A DNA stretch of 6,184 bases from Gammaproteobacteria bacterium (GTDB taxonomy: Bacteria > Pseudomonadota > Gammaproteobacteria > Steroidobacterales > Steroidobacteraceae). The notes beneath the pieces were generated by a model. The model was not told the origin of the DNA. It saw nothing but the letters and a program-made list of their open reading frames with translations, and did not search any database. Location of the stretch: the NCBI GenBank assembly GCA_003162555.1, contig PMNQ01000271.1, positions 8,192-14,375 of the forward strand, written 5' to 3'. The position numbers were made by a program, and so were the translations under genes. Of this stretch, positions 1-6,137 are shown in pieces (within the stretch, counting starts at the first letter, position 1; each line of letters starts with the position of its first letter).

Positions 1-383
1 TGCTCGAGCACATTCTCACCGACAGCCACTTCGACGCGCGCGCGCGCCTTGGGCGGTTGTTCACGTTTCTGGCCCGCGCGCACACGCTCGATCCGCAGCG
101 CACGCTGGCCGGACTCGGCATCGATGAGGCCTCTGCGCTGACGGTGGAATCCGACGGCACGGCGAGCTTCCACGCGCGCACCGGGGGCAAGTACGCCTGG
201 CTGGTGCAGCCGCGCGCTTACGGCGCGCTGGAATCCGGCAAGCCGCTCAACCTCGCCGCGGTGCGCGTCACCGCGATCGGGCCCGCCACGACATTCAATG
301 TGCACACGCTGGCCGTGCAGGCGCCGGCGTTTGAGCGCAGCTACGACGTGGTCGCAGGTGAATTGAAGTTGCGCGAGCCCTAG
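1..383 (+). CDS. Peptidase S51, cyanophycinase-like protein (3' part only)
   Basis: Only the last 126 codons are visible; the frame is open from base 3 and the N-terminal half, including the nucleophile serine, lies outside the window. The visible part opens with LEHILTDSHFDARARLGRL, which matches the family pattern D-x-H-F-x-x-R-x-R-x-x-R-L around the active-site histidine of cyanophycinases. It is followed about 20 residues later by LGIDEASAL, the usual G-I-D-E-x-[ST]-A element. Family knowledge: S51 enzymes are Ser/His hydrolases that cut beta-Asp-Arg dipeptides from cyanophycin or act as alpha-aspartyl dipeptidases. Residue 2 of the motif is Ser where classical cyanophycinases, as I remember them, have Gln, so the exact substrate is open. 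The last 65 residues resemble the C-terminal beta-rich extension of longer secreted or periplasmic homologues. It converges on the PII gene. The family call is fairly sure, the substrate is not. Confidence 0.8.
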   Translation, partial: LEHILTDSHFDARARLGRLFTFLARAHTLDPQRTLAGLGIDEASALTVESDGTASFHARTGGKYAWLVQPRAYGALESGKPLNLAAVRVTAIGPATTFNVHTLAVQAPAFERSYDVVAGELKLREP

Positions 384-389
384 CGCGCT

Positions 390-406
390 CGCGCCGCGGC
401 GGCGCG
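390..406. terminator. GC-rich hairpin between convergent genes
   Basis: A perfect 7-bp inverted repeat, CGCGCCG / CGGCGCG with a CGG loop, lies wholly inside the 26-base gap between the stop of the S51 gene (383) and the stop of the PII gene (410). Position between two convergent stops suggests a shared bidirectional transcription end. No T-run follows on either strand, so it is not a canonical intrinsic terminator. In such GC-rich DNA a short stem like this can also arise by chance. Confidence 0.35.
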
Positions 407-409
407 CCT

Positions 410-784
<375 letters not shown>

Positions 785-789
785 TTATC

Positions 790-2400
790 CTAACGCAATT
801 GGAGCGCATCGACGACCGCGTCCACGCTGCTGCCGCTGAGCGCCGGGCCGGTCAGGCCCGGCAGCGCGGCGGAGGTCAGCACTTCGAGCACCGGCTCCTT
901 GAGGCGCGCCAGCCGCAGCGTGCGCCCGTCGCGCAGCACCTGTGCCGCGAACTGGCCCAGCACCTCGATGCAGGTGCCGTCGAGGTTCGGCGATTCCTCC
1001 AGGCTCAGCACCAGCGTGTGCACCGAGGACGCCGCGGCCAGTTGTGCGGCGGCGCTGTCGAGCACCGCCTCGACATTGGCGAAGAACAACGGCTCTTCGG
1101 GTCGCAGGATCAGCACGGCGGGCACCGGCCGCACATCCGCCCGCACCCCCATGCGGACGAAATCGTGGCTCTCGCCCAGGCGCCCGAGCACGGTGAGTTT
1201 CGGCTGCGTCAGCTGACGGATCAGCAGCGCCAGGCTGACGCCGATGCCGACCAGCAGGCCATCGAGCACGCCCAGCAACAGCACTGCGGCAACGGCGATG
1301 ACCACCACCTGACGGTCGCGCTTCCACAGCAGATAAGGTCGGAGCGGCTCCAGGCTCACGGCGTGGCGCATCGCAAAGATCACGACCGCGGCCAGCACCG
1401 GCTCCGGAATCCGTGACACCCAATCGCGCAGCAGGCACAGCGCCGCTGCGATGACGATCGCGGCGGCGGCGCCGGCCAGGCGCGAGCGGGCGCCGAAGGA
1501 TTCATTCGCGGCCGTGCCCGAATAACCAGCGCCGACCGGCACGCCCTGGAACAGGCCGGATGCAAGGTTCGCCACGCCGAGCGCGAGCAGCTCGCGGTTG
1601 ACGTCGATCCGCTCGCCGTGCCGCAGCGCGCAGCTGCGCACCGAGCTGTAGCTCTCGGCGAACAGGATCAGCATCAGCGCGAGCGCCAGCTCGGCGGTGC
1701 GGAACCAGGTTTCGAAGTCCAGCTCCGGAATGCGCGCGTGGATCGTGCCGATGTCAATCCTGCCAACGAGCGCAATGGCGCCGCCGTCGCTGCCGAGCCA
1801 CGGCACGGCCAGAATCCCGGCTACCAGCACGATGAGCGTGCCCGGCAGGCGCGGCCAACGCCGCAGCAACACCAGCAACAGCAACGCGCCGCCGCCGAGC
1901 AGCAGGCTGGCCTCGTGCCACTCGCCGCGCCGCGTGTACAGCTCGGCGATCATCGGCGCGAGCGCGGTTTGCGTGCCGTGAAATCCGCACAGCTTGGCGA
2001 GCTGGCGCACGGTGATGATCACGGCCAGGCCGAGCGTGAAGCCTCGCACGACCGGCCGTGCGATGAACTGCGCCATGCGCCCGAGGCGCAGCACGCTGCA
2101 CAGCAGGAACAGGAGTCCGGCCAGCAGCACCAGCGCCGCGGCGAGCGTGAGCGCCTGCGCCGCGCCGACGCCAGGGAGCGAATGCAGCACCGAGGCCAGC
2201 ACCGCGGCCGAAGACGAGGTCGCCGTGACGATGGCGTAGCGGCTCGTGCCCAGCAGCGCGTAGCACACGAGACCTGCGAGAGCGGCCACCAACCCGGCGA
2301 GCGGCGGCATGCCCGCGATACCTGCATACGCGAGCGCCTCGGGCAGCGCGAGCCCCGCGACTGACAGGCCCGCGATCAGGTCGGGGCCGATGCGCTTCAC
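790..2400 (-). CDS. SulP-family anion transporter with C-terminal STAS domain
   Basis: A 536-residue inner-membrane permease. Residues 5-33 carry the first SulP helix and its signature (PDLIAGLSVAGLALPEALAY, then AGIAGMPP), where the family has P-[QE]-x-[ML]-A-Y-A-x-x-A-G-x-P-P. GTSRYAIVTATSSSAA at 51-66 is the second conserved block. NLASGLFQGVPVGAGYSG at 278-295 is the helix-10 substrate region (family G-x-P-x-x-x-x-x-S). The last hydrophobic block is at 363-394. A STAS domain follows at about 418-536, recognisable from ILRPEEPLFFANVEAV and PNLDGTCIEVL. Family members carry sulfate, bicarbonate, C4-dicarboxylates or other anions, usually with Na+ or H+; sequence alone does not fix the substrate. 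The open frame extends to 2535, deep inside the upstream gene. I chose the GTG at 2400 because it overlaps the ParB-like stop as GTGA, typical of translational coupling. ATG at 2418 is the alternative; neither has a good ribosome site. Confidence 0.92.
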   Translation of the reverse strand: MKRIGPDLIAGLSVAGLALPEALAYAGIAGMPPLAGLVAALAGLVCYALLGTSRYAIVTATSSSAAVLASVLHSLPGVGAAQALTLAAALVLLAGLLFLLCSVLRLGRMAQFIARPVVRGFTLGLAVIITVRQLAKLCGFHGTQTALAPMIAELYTRRGEWHEASLLLGGGALLLLVLLRRWPRLPGTLIVLVAGILAVPWLGSDGGAIALVGRIDIGTIHARIPELDFETWFRTAELALALMLILFAESYSSVRSCALRHGERIDVNRELLALGVANLASGLFQGVPVGAGYSGTAANESFGARSRLAGAAAAIVIAAALCLLRDWVSRIPEPVLAAVVIFAMRHAVSLEPLRPYLLWKRDRQVVVIAVAAVLLLGVLDGLLVGIGVSLALLIRQLTQPKLTVLGRLGESHDFVRMGVRADVRPVPAVLILRPEEPLFFANVEAVLDSAAAQLAAASSVHTLVLSLEESPNLDGTCIEVLGQFAAQVLRDGRTLRLARLKEPVLEVLTSAALPGLTGPALSGSSVDAVVDALQLR

Positions 2401-3017
2401 GTATCCGCGCCCGCCCATCCCGGCAGGTAGCGCGCCGCGGCGGTTTTCGCCAGCTTCACGCCCTCGCGCACGGCGCGCGGCCGTTGACGGCGCAGCGCGC
2501 GTCCACCGATGCGCTGGCGCAGGAAGTCGGCCCACAGGAATTCGGCGAACGGCGCCGTCGACTTTGCGTAACCACCCGCCTTGTGCACGTCGCCGGCCAG
2601 GCTCCGGTAAGGATCGTCGACCAGCTCCGTGAGCCGGCGCGGCATGTCGCGAAAGTCGCGCCGCTTGCCGCTGGCATCGAAGGGATGCGCCCAGGCACGG
2701 AATTCCATTGTGCGCCAGAACACCTCCGGTTCCAGCCAGGACAGGTCATCCTGCAGCGCGATCCAGACCCGCTCCACGCCCTCTTCGATCAGCGCCAGGC
2801 CGAGGTGGTGATGATCGATGATGTGATGACGCTGCCCGGGTCCGAGCACCGCCGGGAACACCTGCTCCTGCAGCACTTCGCGCCGTTGCTTGCGGCCGAG
2901 GGCCGCCCACTCGCCGCGCTTGCGCGCGACCTCGATGAGCCCGACCGACATCTGCGTCGGACGCAGCCGCTCCGGGGCCTCGCTGGTCAGGTGATGGTGA
3001 TGCATTTCGGGCCACAT
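2397..3017 (-). CDS. ParB-like protein (ParB/sulfiredoxin fold, ParBc_2 type)
   Basis: A 206-residue soluble protein. ERLRPTQMSVGLIEVARKR (16-34) is the N-terminal strand-helix typical of the putative ParB-like nuclease family (ParBc_2). HHIIDHHHLGLAL (64-76) takes the place where ParB proteins have their core sheet and catalytic or nucleotide pocket. LVDDPYRSLAGDVHKAGGYA (132-151) and PFAEFLWADFLR (156-167) are further blocks I recognise as conserved in this family. The ParB CTP-binding G-E-R-R motif is not visible and there is no helix-turn-helix, so this is not a chromosome-partition ParB. Biochemical role unknown: the superfamily includes nucleases, CTPases, sulfiredoxin and a serine kinase. 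The N-terminus carries a run of four His (6-9), making the protein unusually His-rich. The start is well supported by GGAGG seven bases upstream. It heads the minus-strand cluster and overlaps the SulP gene by 4 bases. Confidence 0.85.
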   Translation of the reverse strand: MWPEMHHHHLTSEAPERLRPTQMSVGLIEVARKRGEWAALGRKQRREVLQEQVFPAVLGPGQRHHIIDHHHLGLALIEEGVERVWIALQDDLSWLEPEVFWRTMEFRAWAHPFDASGKRRDFRDMPRRLTELVDDPYRSLAGDVHKAGGYAKSTAPFAEFLWADFLRQRIGGRALRRQRPRAVREGVKLAKTAAARYLPGWAGADT

Positions 3018-4092
3018 GAAATTTCCTCCGCACGCGGCTGCTACCGGGCGTTCAGTTTACGACGATGGCCGGCAATTGCCTTGCGCTCGAGGCCGGGCGC
3101 ACAATGCCTTCCACCTTACGCCGCCTTTTTCCCGGGTCCCGTTAACCCTGCCGCACCGTAGCCGCCTCGCATTCTCTTTGGCCCTGCTCGCCGCTCTGTG
3201 CTGGGGGCTGCTGCCGCTGGCGCTGCACATCGTCGTGCCGGTGCTCGACCCCTGCACCATCACCTGGTGCCGTTTCCTGTTTGCGGCCATCGTGATCGGC
3301 CTGTTCCTCGCCCGGCGCGGCGCGCTGCCGCGGCCGTGGCAGCTTGCGCCGCCGCTGCGGGTGCTGCTGCCGGTAGCGATCGTGGGCATCACGCTCAACT
3401 ACACGCTGTTCGTGACCGGACTGGATTTGAGTTCGCCGGAAACCTCACAGGTTGTTGGCCAGACGGCCAGCCTGTTTCTGCTGTTCGGCGGCCTGATCGT
3501 CTATCGCGAGCGCTTCAGCCGCCTGCAATGGCTGGGCGCGGCGCTGCTGGTCGCAGGATTGGTGCTGTTCTTCAACCGCCGCCTGCCGCTGCTGTTTGCC
3601 GGCGGCTCGCGGCTGGGACTCGGCGTGTTGCTGCTGCTGATAGGTTCGCTGAGCTGGGCCATCTACAGCCTGGCGCAGAAGCGCCTGCTGCGCGAATGGA
3701 CTTCGGCCCAGGTGCTCTGGCTCCTGTTCGTCGGTGGCTCGCTGCTGCTGACACCGCTGTCGCACCCGCAAAAACTGCGGCTGCTGGACACCGCGCAAGC
3801 CTGGGCGCTGGCCTTCTGCTGCCTCAACACCGTCGTTGCTTACGGCGCCTACGCCGAGGCGATGCATCTCTGGCAGGTCGCGCGCGTCGGCGCCACGGTC
3901 GCGGTGTCGCCGCTGTTCACCTCAGGAGCGACCCTGCTGGCTGCCGGCTGGCTGCTGCCGGACGTGGTGCCCGAAATCCCCAACCTGCTGACGCTGCTCG
4001 GTGTCGCCGGCGTGGTTGGCGGCTCGGCCCTGTGCGCTCTGGGCACCCCGGACCGCCTGAAGCCGGTGCCGGCGCCGCCATTTAAACCATAA
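3016..4092 (+). CDS. EamA-family (DMT superfamily) transporter
   Basis: A ten-helix inner-membrane transporter built of two EamA repeats, given here as the longest frame (358 codons). Repeat 1 spans about residues 52-186: FSLALLAALCWGLLPLALHI is helix 1, and YRERFSRLQWLGAALLVAGL (163-182) is the hallmark E-x-[LF]-x-x-x-Q-W-x-G-A at the end of the repeat. Repeat 2 spans about 202-343 and starts with GSLSWAIYSLAQKRLLRE. In repeat 2 the usual G-E is replaced by LLPDVVPEIP. Family members export amino acids, metabolites or drugs; no substrate can be assigned. The start is uncertain: the ATG at 3016 has no ribosome site and overlaps the divergent ParB-like start. Codons 1-44 have G or C at the third position in only 26 of 44 cases, against 39 of the next 44. 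True initiation is therefore probably at a non-ATG codon nearer helix 1 (TTG 3076, CTG 3148 or TTG 3178). Confidence 0.9.
   Translation: MKFPPHAAATGRSVYDDGRQLPCARGRAHNAFHLTPPFSRVPLTLPHRSRLAFSLALLAALCWGLLPLALHIVVPVLDPCTITWCRFLFAAIVIGLFLARRGALPRPWQLAPPLRVLLPVAIVGITLNYTLFVTGLDLSSPETSQVVGQTASLFLLFGGLIVYRERFSRLQWLGAALLVAGLVLFFNRRLPLLFAGGSRLGLGVLLLLIGSLSWAIYSLAQKRLLREWTSAQVLWLLFVGGSLLLTPLSHPQKLRLLDTAQAWALAFCCLNTVVAYGAYAEAMHLWQVARVGATVAVSPLFTSGATLLAAGWLLPDVVPEIPNLLTLLGVAGVVGGSALCALGTPDRLKPVPAPPFKP
3025..3029 (-). promoter_or_regulatory. Ribosome binding site of the ParB-like gene
   Basis: Minus-strand GGAGG with a seven-base AT-rich spacer before the ATG at 3017. It is one of the strongest Shine-Dalgarno matches in the window and fixes this start. 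It lies inside the upstream end of the opposing EamA open frame. Confidence 0.8.
3076..3105 (+). promoter_or_regulatory. Weak sigma-70-like promoter candidate for the EamA gene
   Basis: TTGCCT (3076-3081) and CACAAT (3100-3105) are separated by 18 bases; each matches four of six consensus bases. The site makes sense only if the EamA protein starts at 3148 or 3178, as the third-base composition suggests. Chance occurrence is quite possible. Confidence 0.2.
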
Positions 4093-4117
4093 AGGCCTCC
4101 GGCCACTCCAAGCAGGC

Positions 4118-4615
4118 ATGGTGGGCGAAGAATTCGAAGCCATTTACCGCGCGCACGTGGACCAGGTCTATGGCCTGTGCCTGCGAATGACCGGCCAGAG
4201 CGCGCTGGCCGAAGACTGCACGCAGGAATGCTTCATCGCCGCCTGGCGTGCGCTGCCGACTTTCGCAGGACGCAGCCGGATGTCGACCTGGCTGCACCGG
4301 ATCGCCGTCAACACCGTGCTGACGCTGCGCCGCAGGCGGCCCGGAGACGCGCTGCGCGAGGCCGGTGTGCTCGACGAGGCTGTTTTGCAGGTGGATGGTG
4401 GAGCCGAAGCCTCCGGCACGCTCGACGTCGAGGCCGCGCTCGCGCGCCTGCCGCAGGGCGCGCGCGATGTGCTGGTACTGGTCGGTATATACGGCCACAG
4501 CCACGAGGAATCGGCCGCGATGCTCGGCATCGCTGCCGGCACCAGCAAGGCGCAGCTGCACCGCGCGCGGCGACTGATGGCGCAGCAACTTGGAATCGCC
4601 ATGGAGGCCGCATGA
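4118..4615 (+). CDS. ECF-type RNA polymerase sigma factor
   Basis: A 165-residue protein with only sigma regions 2 and 4, the ECF (group 4) architecture. Region 2 is about 5-74: FEAIYRAHVDQVYGLCLRMT, then AEDCTQECFIAAWRAL (31-46, core-polymerase and -10 contact region) and STWLHRIAVNTVLTLRRRR (56-74). A short linker at 75-103 follows. Region 4 is about 104-155: ARLPQGARDVLVLVGIYGHS continues into a helix-turn-helix ending TSKAQLHRARRLM (142-154), which reads the -35 element. It directs RNA polymerase to an unknown small regulon, probably including its own operon. The start is moderately sure: an imperfect AGCAGG box lies too close to ATG 4118 but fits GTG 4121, which is in the same frame. It follows the EamA gene by 25 bases, so it may be transcribed from within or through that gene. 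It overlaps the next gene by 4 bases. Confidence 0.95.
   Translation: MVGEEFEAIYRAHVDQVYGLCLRMTGQSALAEDCTQECFIAAWRALPTFAGRSRMSTWLHRIAVNTVLTLRRRRPGDALREAGVLDEAVLQVDGGAEASGTLDVEAALARLPQGARDVLVLVGIYGHSHEESAAMLGIAAGTSKAQLHRARRLMAQQLGIAMEAA
4603..4607 (+). promoter_or_regulatory. Ribosome binding site of the putative anti-sigma gene
   Basis: GGAGG ends four bases before the ATG at 4612 and sits inside the last codons of the sigma gene. It supports the 4612 start, which is also the only one giving an ATGA overlap with the sigma stop. Confidence 0.65.
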
Positions 4616-5214
4616 ACCCGTCCCGTTTCGAATCGCTCGATGCTGCGCTGGCAAGCCTGCCGCGCGACGTGCGTCCCGGGCGTGAGCTGTGGCCCGACAT
4701 CGAGCGCGCGATCGAACGCGGAAGCGACGGCGCCAGCGCGCGCTCGCCGCAGGTGCTGCGCGAGCCGCAGGCGCAGTGGCCGATGGCACTGGCCGCGAGT
4801 GTGCTGTTGGCGAGCCTGGTCGGCGCGCTGTGCTGGTCGGTCGCACGCGAGCGCACCACTGCCGAACTGCTCGCGCATGGCACGCGCTCCGGCGGCGCGG
4901 CCGTCGGTGCGTCAAGCGTACCGGTGAATTTCCAGCTGCCGCAGGATGCGGAATACGTCGCCGCGCGCGCCGCGCTCGAGCGCACCTTCAACGAGCGCCT
5001 CGAGCTGCTGGCGCCGGCCACGCGCGAGCGCGTGCGCGCTGACCTCGCCACGATCCGCAAGGCCAACGCGGACATCGGCGCGGCGCTGGCGCAGGACCCC
5101 GCGAGCCCGCTGCTGTGGCAGTTGATGCGCAACACCTGGCAACAGGAAATCAATCTTTATTCGAGCGTCGCTCAGACCACCCAATCCATGCTGACAAGGA
5201 GTTCCCGATCATGA
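4612..5214 (+). CDS. Putative membrane anti-sigma factor (non-zinc type)
   Basis: A 200-residue protein with one membrane span at about 57-78 (MALAASVLLASLVGALCWSV). The N-terminal arm of about 55 residues contains LPRDVRPGRELWPDIERAI (16-34), a P-x-[RK]-x-L-W-P-x-I pattern I associate with proteins encoded behind ECF sigma genes. The periplasmic part has two predicted helical stretches (113-160 and 163-191) ending SPLLWQLMRNTWQQEINLYS. The only cysteine is in the membrane span, so the zinc anti-sigma motif (H-x3-C-x2-C) is absent. Inferred role: hold the sigma factor at the inner membrane until an envelope signal releases it. The evidence is position (ATGA overlap with the sigma gene), topology and the LWP motif, not a firm domain match. 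An alternative is a generic membrane accessory protein. An ATGA overlap joins it to the DUF4097 gene. Confidence 0.75.
   Translation: MNPSRFESLDAALASLPRDVRPGRELWPDIERAIERGSDGASARSPQVLREPQAQWPMALAASVLLASLVGALCWSVARERTTAELLAHGTRSGGAAVGASSVPVNFQLPQDAEYVAARAALERTFNERLELLAPATRERVRADLATIRKANADIGAALAQDPASPLLWQLMRNTWQQEINLYSSVAQTTQSMLTRSSRS
5196..5201 (+). promoter_or_regulatory. Ribosome binding site of the DUF4097 gene
   Basis: AAGGAG nine bases before the ATG at 5211. It decides this start over an in-frame ATG at 5115 that would add 32 residues ahead of the signal peptide. Confidence 0.75.
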
Positions 5215-5303
5215 GCACCAAGACCCAATCCACCCATGCAGCGTGGTTCGCGGCCTGGGCCGCAACAGCGGCACTCGCCGCACTGGCGCTGCCGGTGCAG
5301 GCT
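5211..5303 (+). other. Signal peptide of the DUF4097 protein
   Basis: The first 31 codons encode an uncharged hydrophobic core followed by LPVQA and an ADRSF mature start. There is no lipobox cysteine, so a soluble periplasmic or secreted protein is expected, not a lipoprotein. Confidence 0.85.
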
Positions 5304-6137
5304 GCTGACCGCAGCTTCAGCGCGCAGAAACCCGCTGATCCTTCCGGCACGGTCGAGATCGTCAATGTCGCAGGCAGCATCGAGGTCACGGGCTGGAACC
5401 AGCCGACGGTCGACGTGAGCGGCACGATCGGCGCACGCGTCGAACGCGTTGATGTCACCACCAGCGCCAACCGCACCACCGTGCGCGTGGTGCTGCCCAA
5501 CGGCAATAGCTGGCACAACGACGGCAATGCGGATCTGAAAATCCGCGTGCCACAGAACAGTTCGCTCGAGGTGTCGCTGGTCAGCGCCGATCTGCACGTC
5601 AGCGGCGTCGGCGGGAGTCAGCATCTGCAGACTGTGAGCGGCGAAATCCGCGGCGATGTCGGCAGCGGTGATCTGCAGGTGGACACGGTAAGCGGCGATG
5701 TGAATCTGACGGCGCACAATGGCCACAGCGCGCAGGTCAAGACTGTCAGTGGTGACATCGAACTGAGCGGCACAAGCGGCGCCTTCACGCTCAATACCGT
5801 GAGCGGCGACACGGTCGCCACGCTCGGCGACCTGACGCGTGCAAATCTCGAGTCAGTCTCGGGCGACATCAACGTGACCGCCGGTACCCTGGCCGCGCAG
5901 GGCCAGTTCGAGGCCACGACGGTCAGCGGCGATCTGAAGGTGCACTTCGCCACTCAGCCCGACGCCGATATCGACGTGCAGAGCTTCAGCGGCGATATCA
6001 GCAATTGCTTCGGGCCGAAGCCGGTGCAGCAGCAATACGAGCCGGGGAGCCGACTCAACTTCCGCAACGGCAAGGGCGGCGGCCGCGTGCACATCGACTC
6101 GAAGAGCGGCGACGTGGGACTCTGCGCGGGCAAGTAG
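5211..6137 (+). CDS. Secreted DUF4097-family beta-ladder repeat protein
   Basis: A 308-residue protein. Residues 1-31 form a signal peptide: polar N-terminus, hydrophobic core AAWAATAALAALAL, then PVQA before ADRSF, a normal signal peptidase I site. The mature part is almost all short beta strands. A head region at 45-130 (VEIVNVAGSIEVTGW and following) leads into a ladder of xVSGD[ILV] rungs at V142, V160, V179, V197, V216, V238, F259 and K298, spaced 18-22 residues until the last gap of 39. This is the DUF4097 / putative adhesin signature, expected to fold as a beta-solenoid. The mature protein has exactly two cysteines, C266 and C305, bracketing the irregular C-terminal cap, which suggests one periplasmic disulfide. 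Function unknown. DUF4097 domains also occur in Gram-positive envelope-stress proteins such as LiaX and YvlB. As third gene of a sigma/anti-sigma operon it is a candidate sensor or output of envelope stress. Confidence 0.9.
   Translation: MSTKTQSTHAAWFAAWAATAALAALALPVQAADRSFSAQKPADPSGTVEIVNVAGSIEVTGWNQPTVDVSGTIGARVERVDVTTSANRTTVRVVLPNGNSWHNDGNADLKIRVPQNSSLEVSLVSADLHVSGVGGSQHLQTVSGEIRGDVGSGDLQVDTVSGDVNLTAHNGHSAQVKTVSGDIELSGTSGAFTLNTVSGDTVATLGDLTRANLESVSGDINVTAGTLAAQGQFEATTVSGDLKVHFATQPDADIDVQSFSGDISNCFGPKPVQQQYEPGSRLNFRNGKGGGRVHIDSKSGDVGLCAGK
5631..5999 (+). repeat. In-frame VSGD beta-ladder repeats (seven rungs)
   Basis: Seven coding repeats of about 54-66 bases share a core of the type GTnAGCGGCGAy (Val/Phe-Ser-Gly-Asp/Glu); an eighth degenerate core lies near 6102. 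The protein core is nearly invariant while the DNA differs at synonymous sites (GTGAGCGGC, GTAAGCGGC, GTCAGTGGT, GTCTCGGGC). This points to old duplication kept by selection on the protein, not to a recent tandem expansion. Confidence 0.8.

Noticed and set aside
1618..2364. Long + strand open frame (248 codons) opposite the SulP gene
   Set aside because: Its product is a Gln/Arg/His/Ala-rich string with no domain, which is what the reverse of Leu/Ala/Val-rich membrane codons gives in GC-rich DNA; the SulP frame explains the region.
2418..2535. N-terminal extension of the SulP protein to the far end of the open frame
   Set aside because: It would overlap the ParB-like gene by over 130 bases and adds an Arg/Ala-rich tail unlike SulP proteins; the GTGA overlap start fits better.
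3198..4085. Second + strand frame of 295 codons inside the EamA gene
   Set aside because: Arg/Ala-rich shadow frame; the EamA reading has ten hydrophobic helices and family motifs.
4093..4117. GGCC-TCC-GGCC hairpin as terminator after the EamA gene
   Set aside because: Four-base stem, no T-run and only 25 bases before the sigma gene; too weak to call.
4308..5153. Minus-strand open frame of 281 codons across the sigma and anti-sigma genes
   Set aside because: It spans two well-supported overlapping genes, is Ser/Arg/Ala-rich without motifs, and has no plausible context; stop codons are simply rare in this composition.
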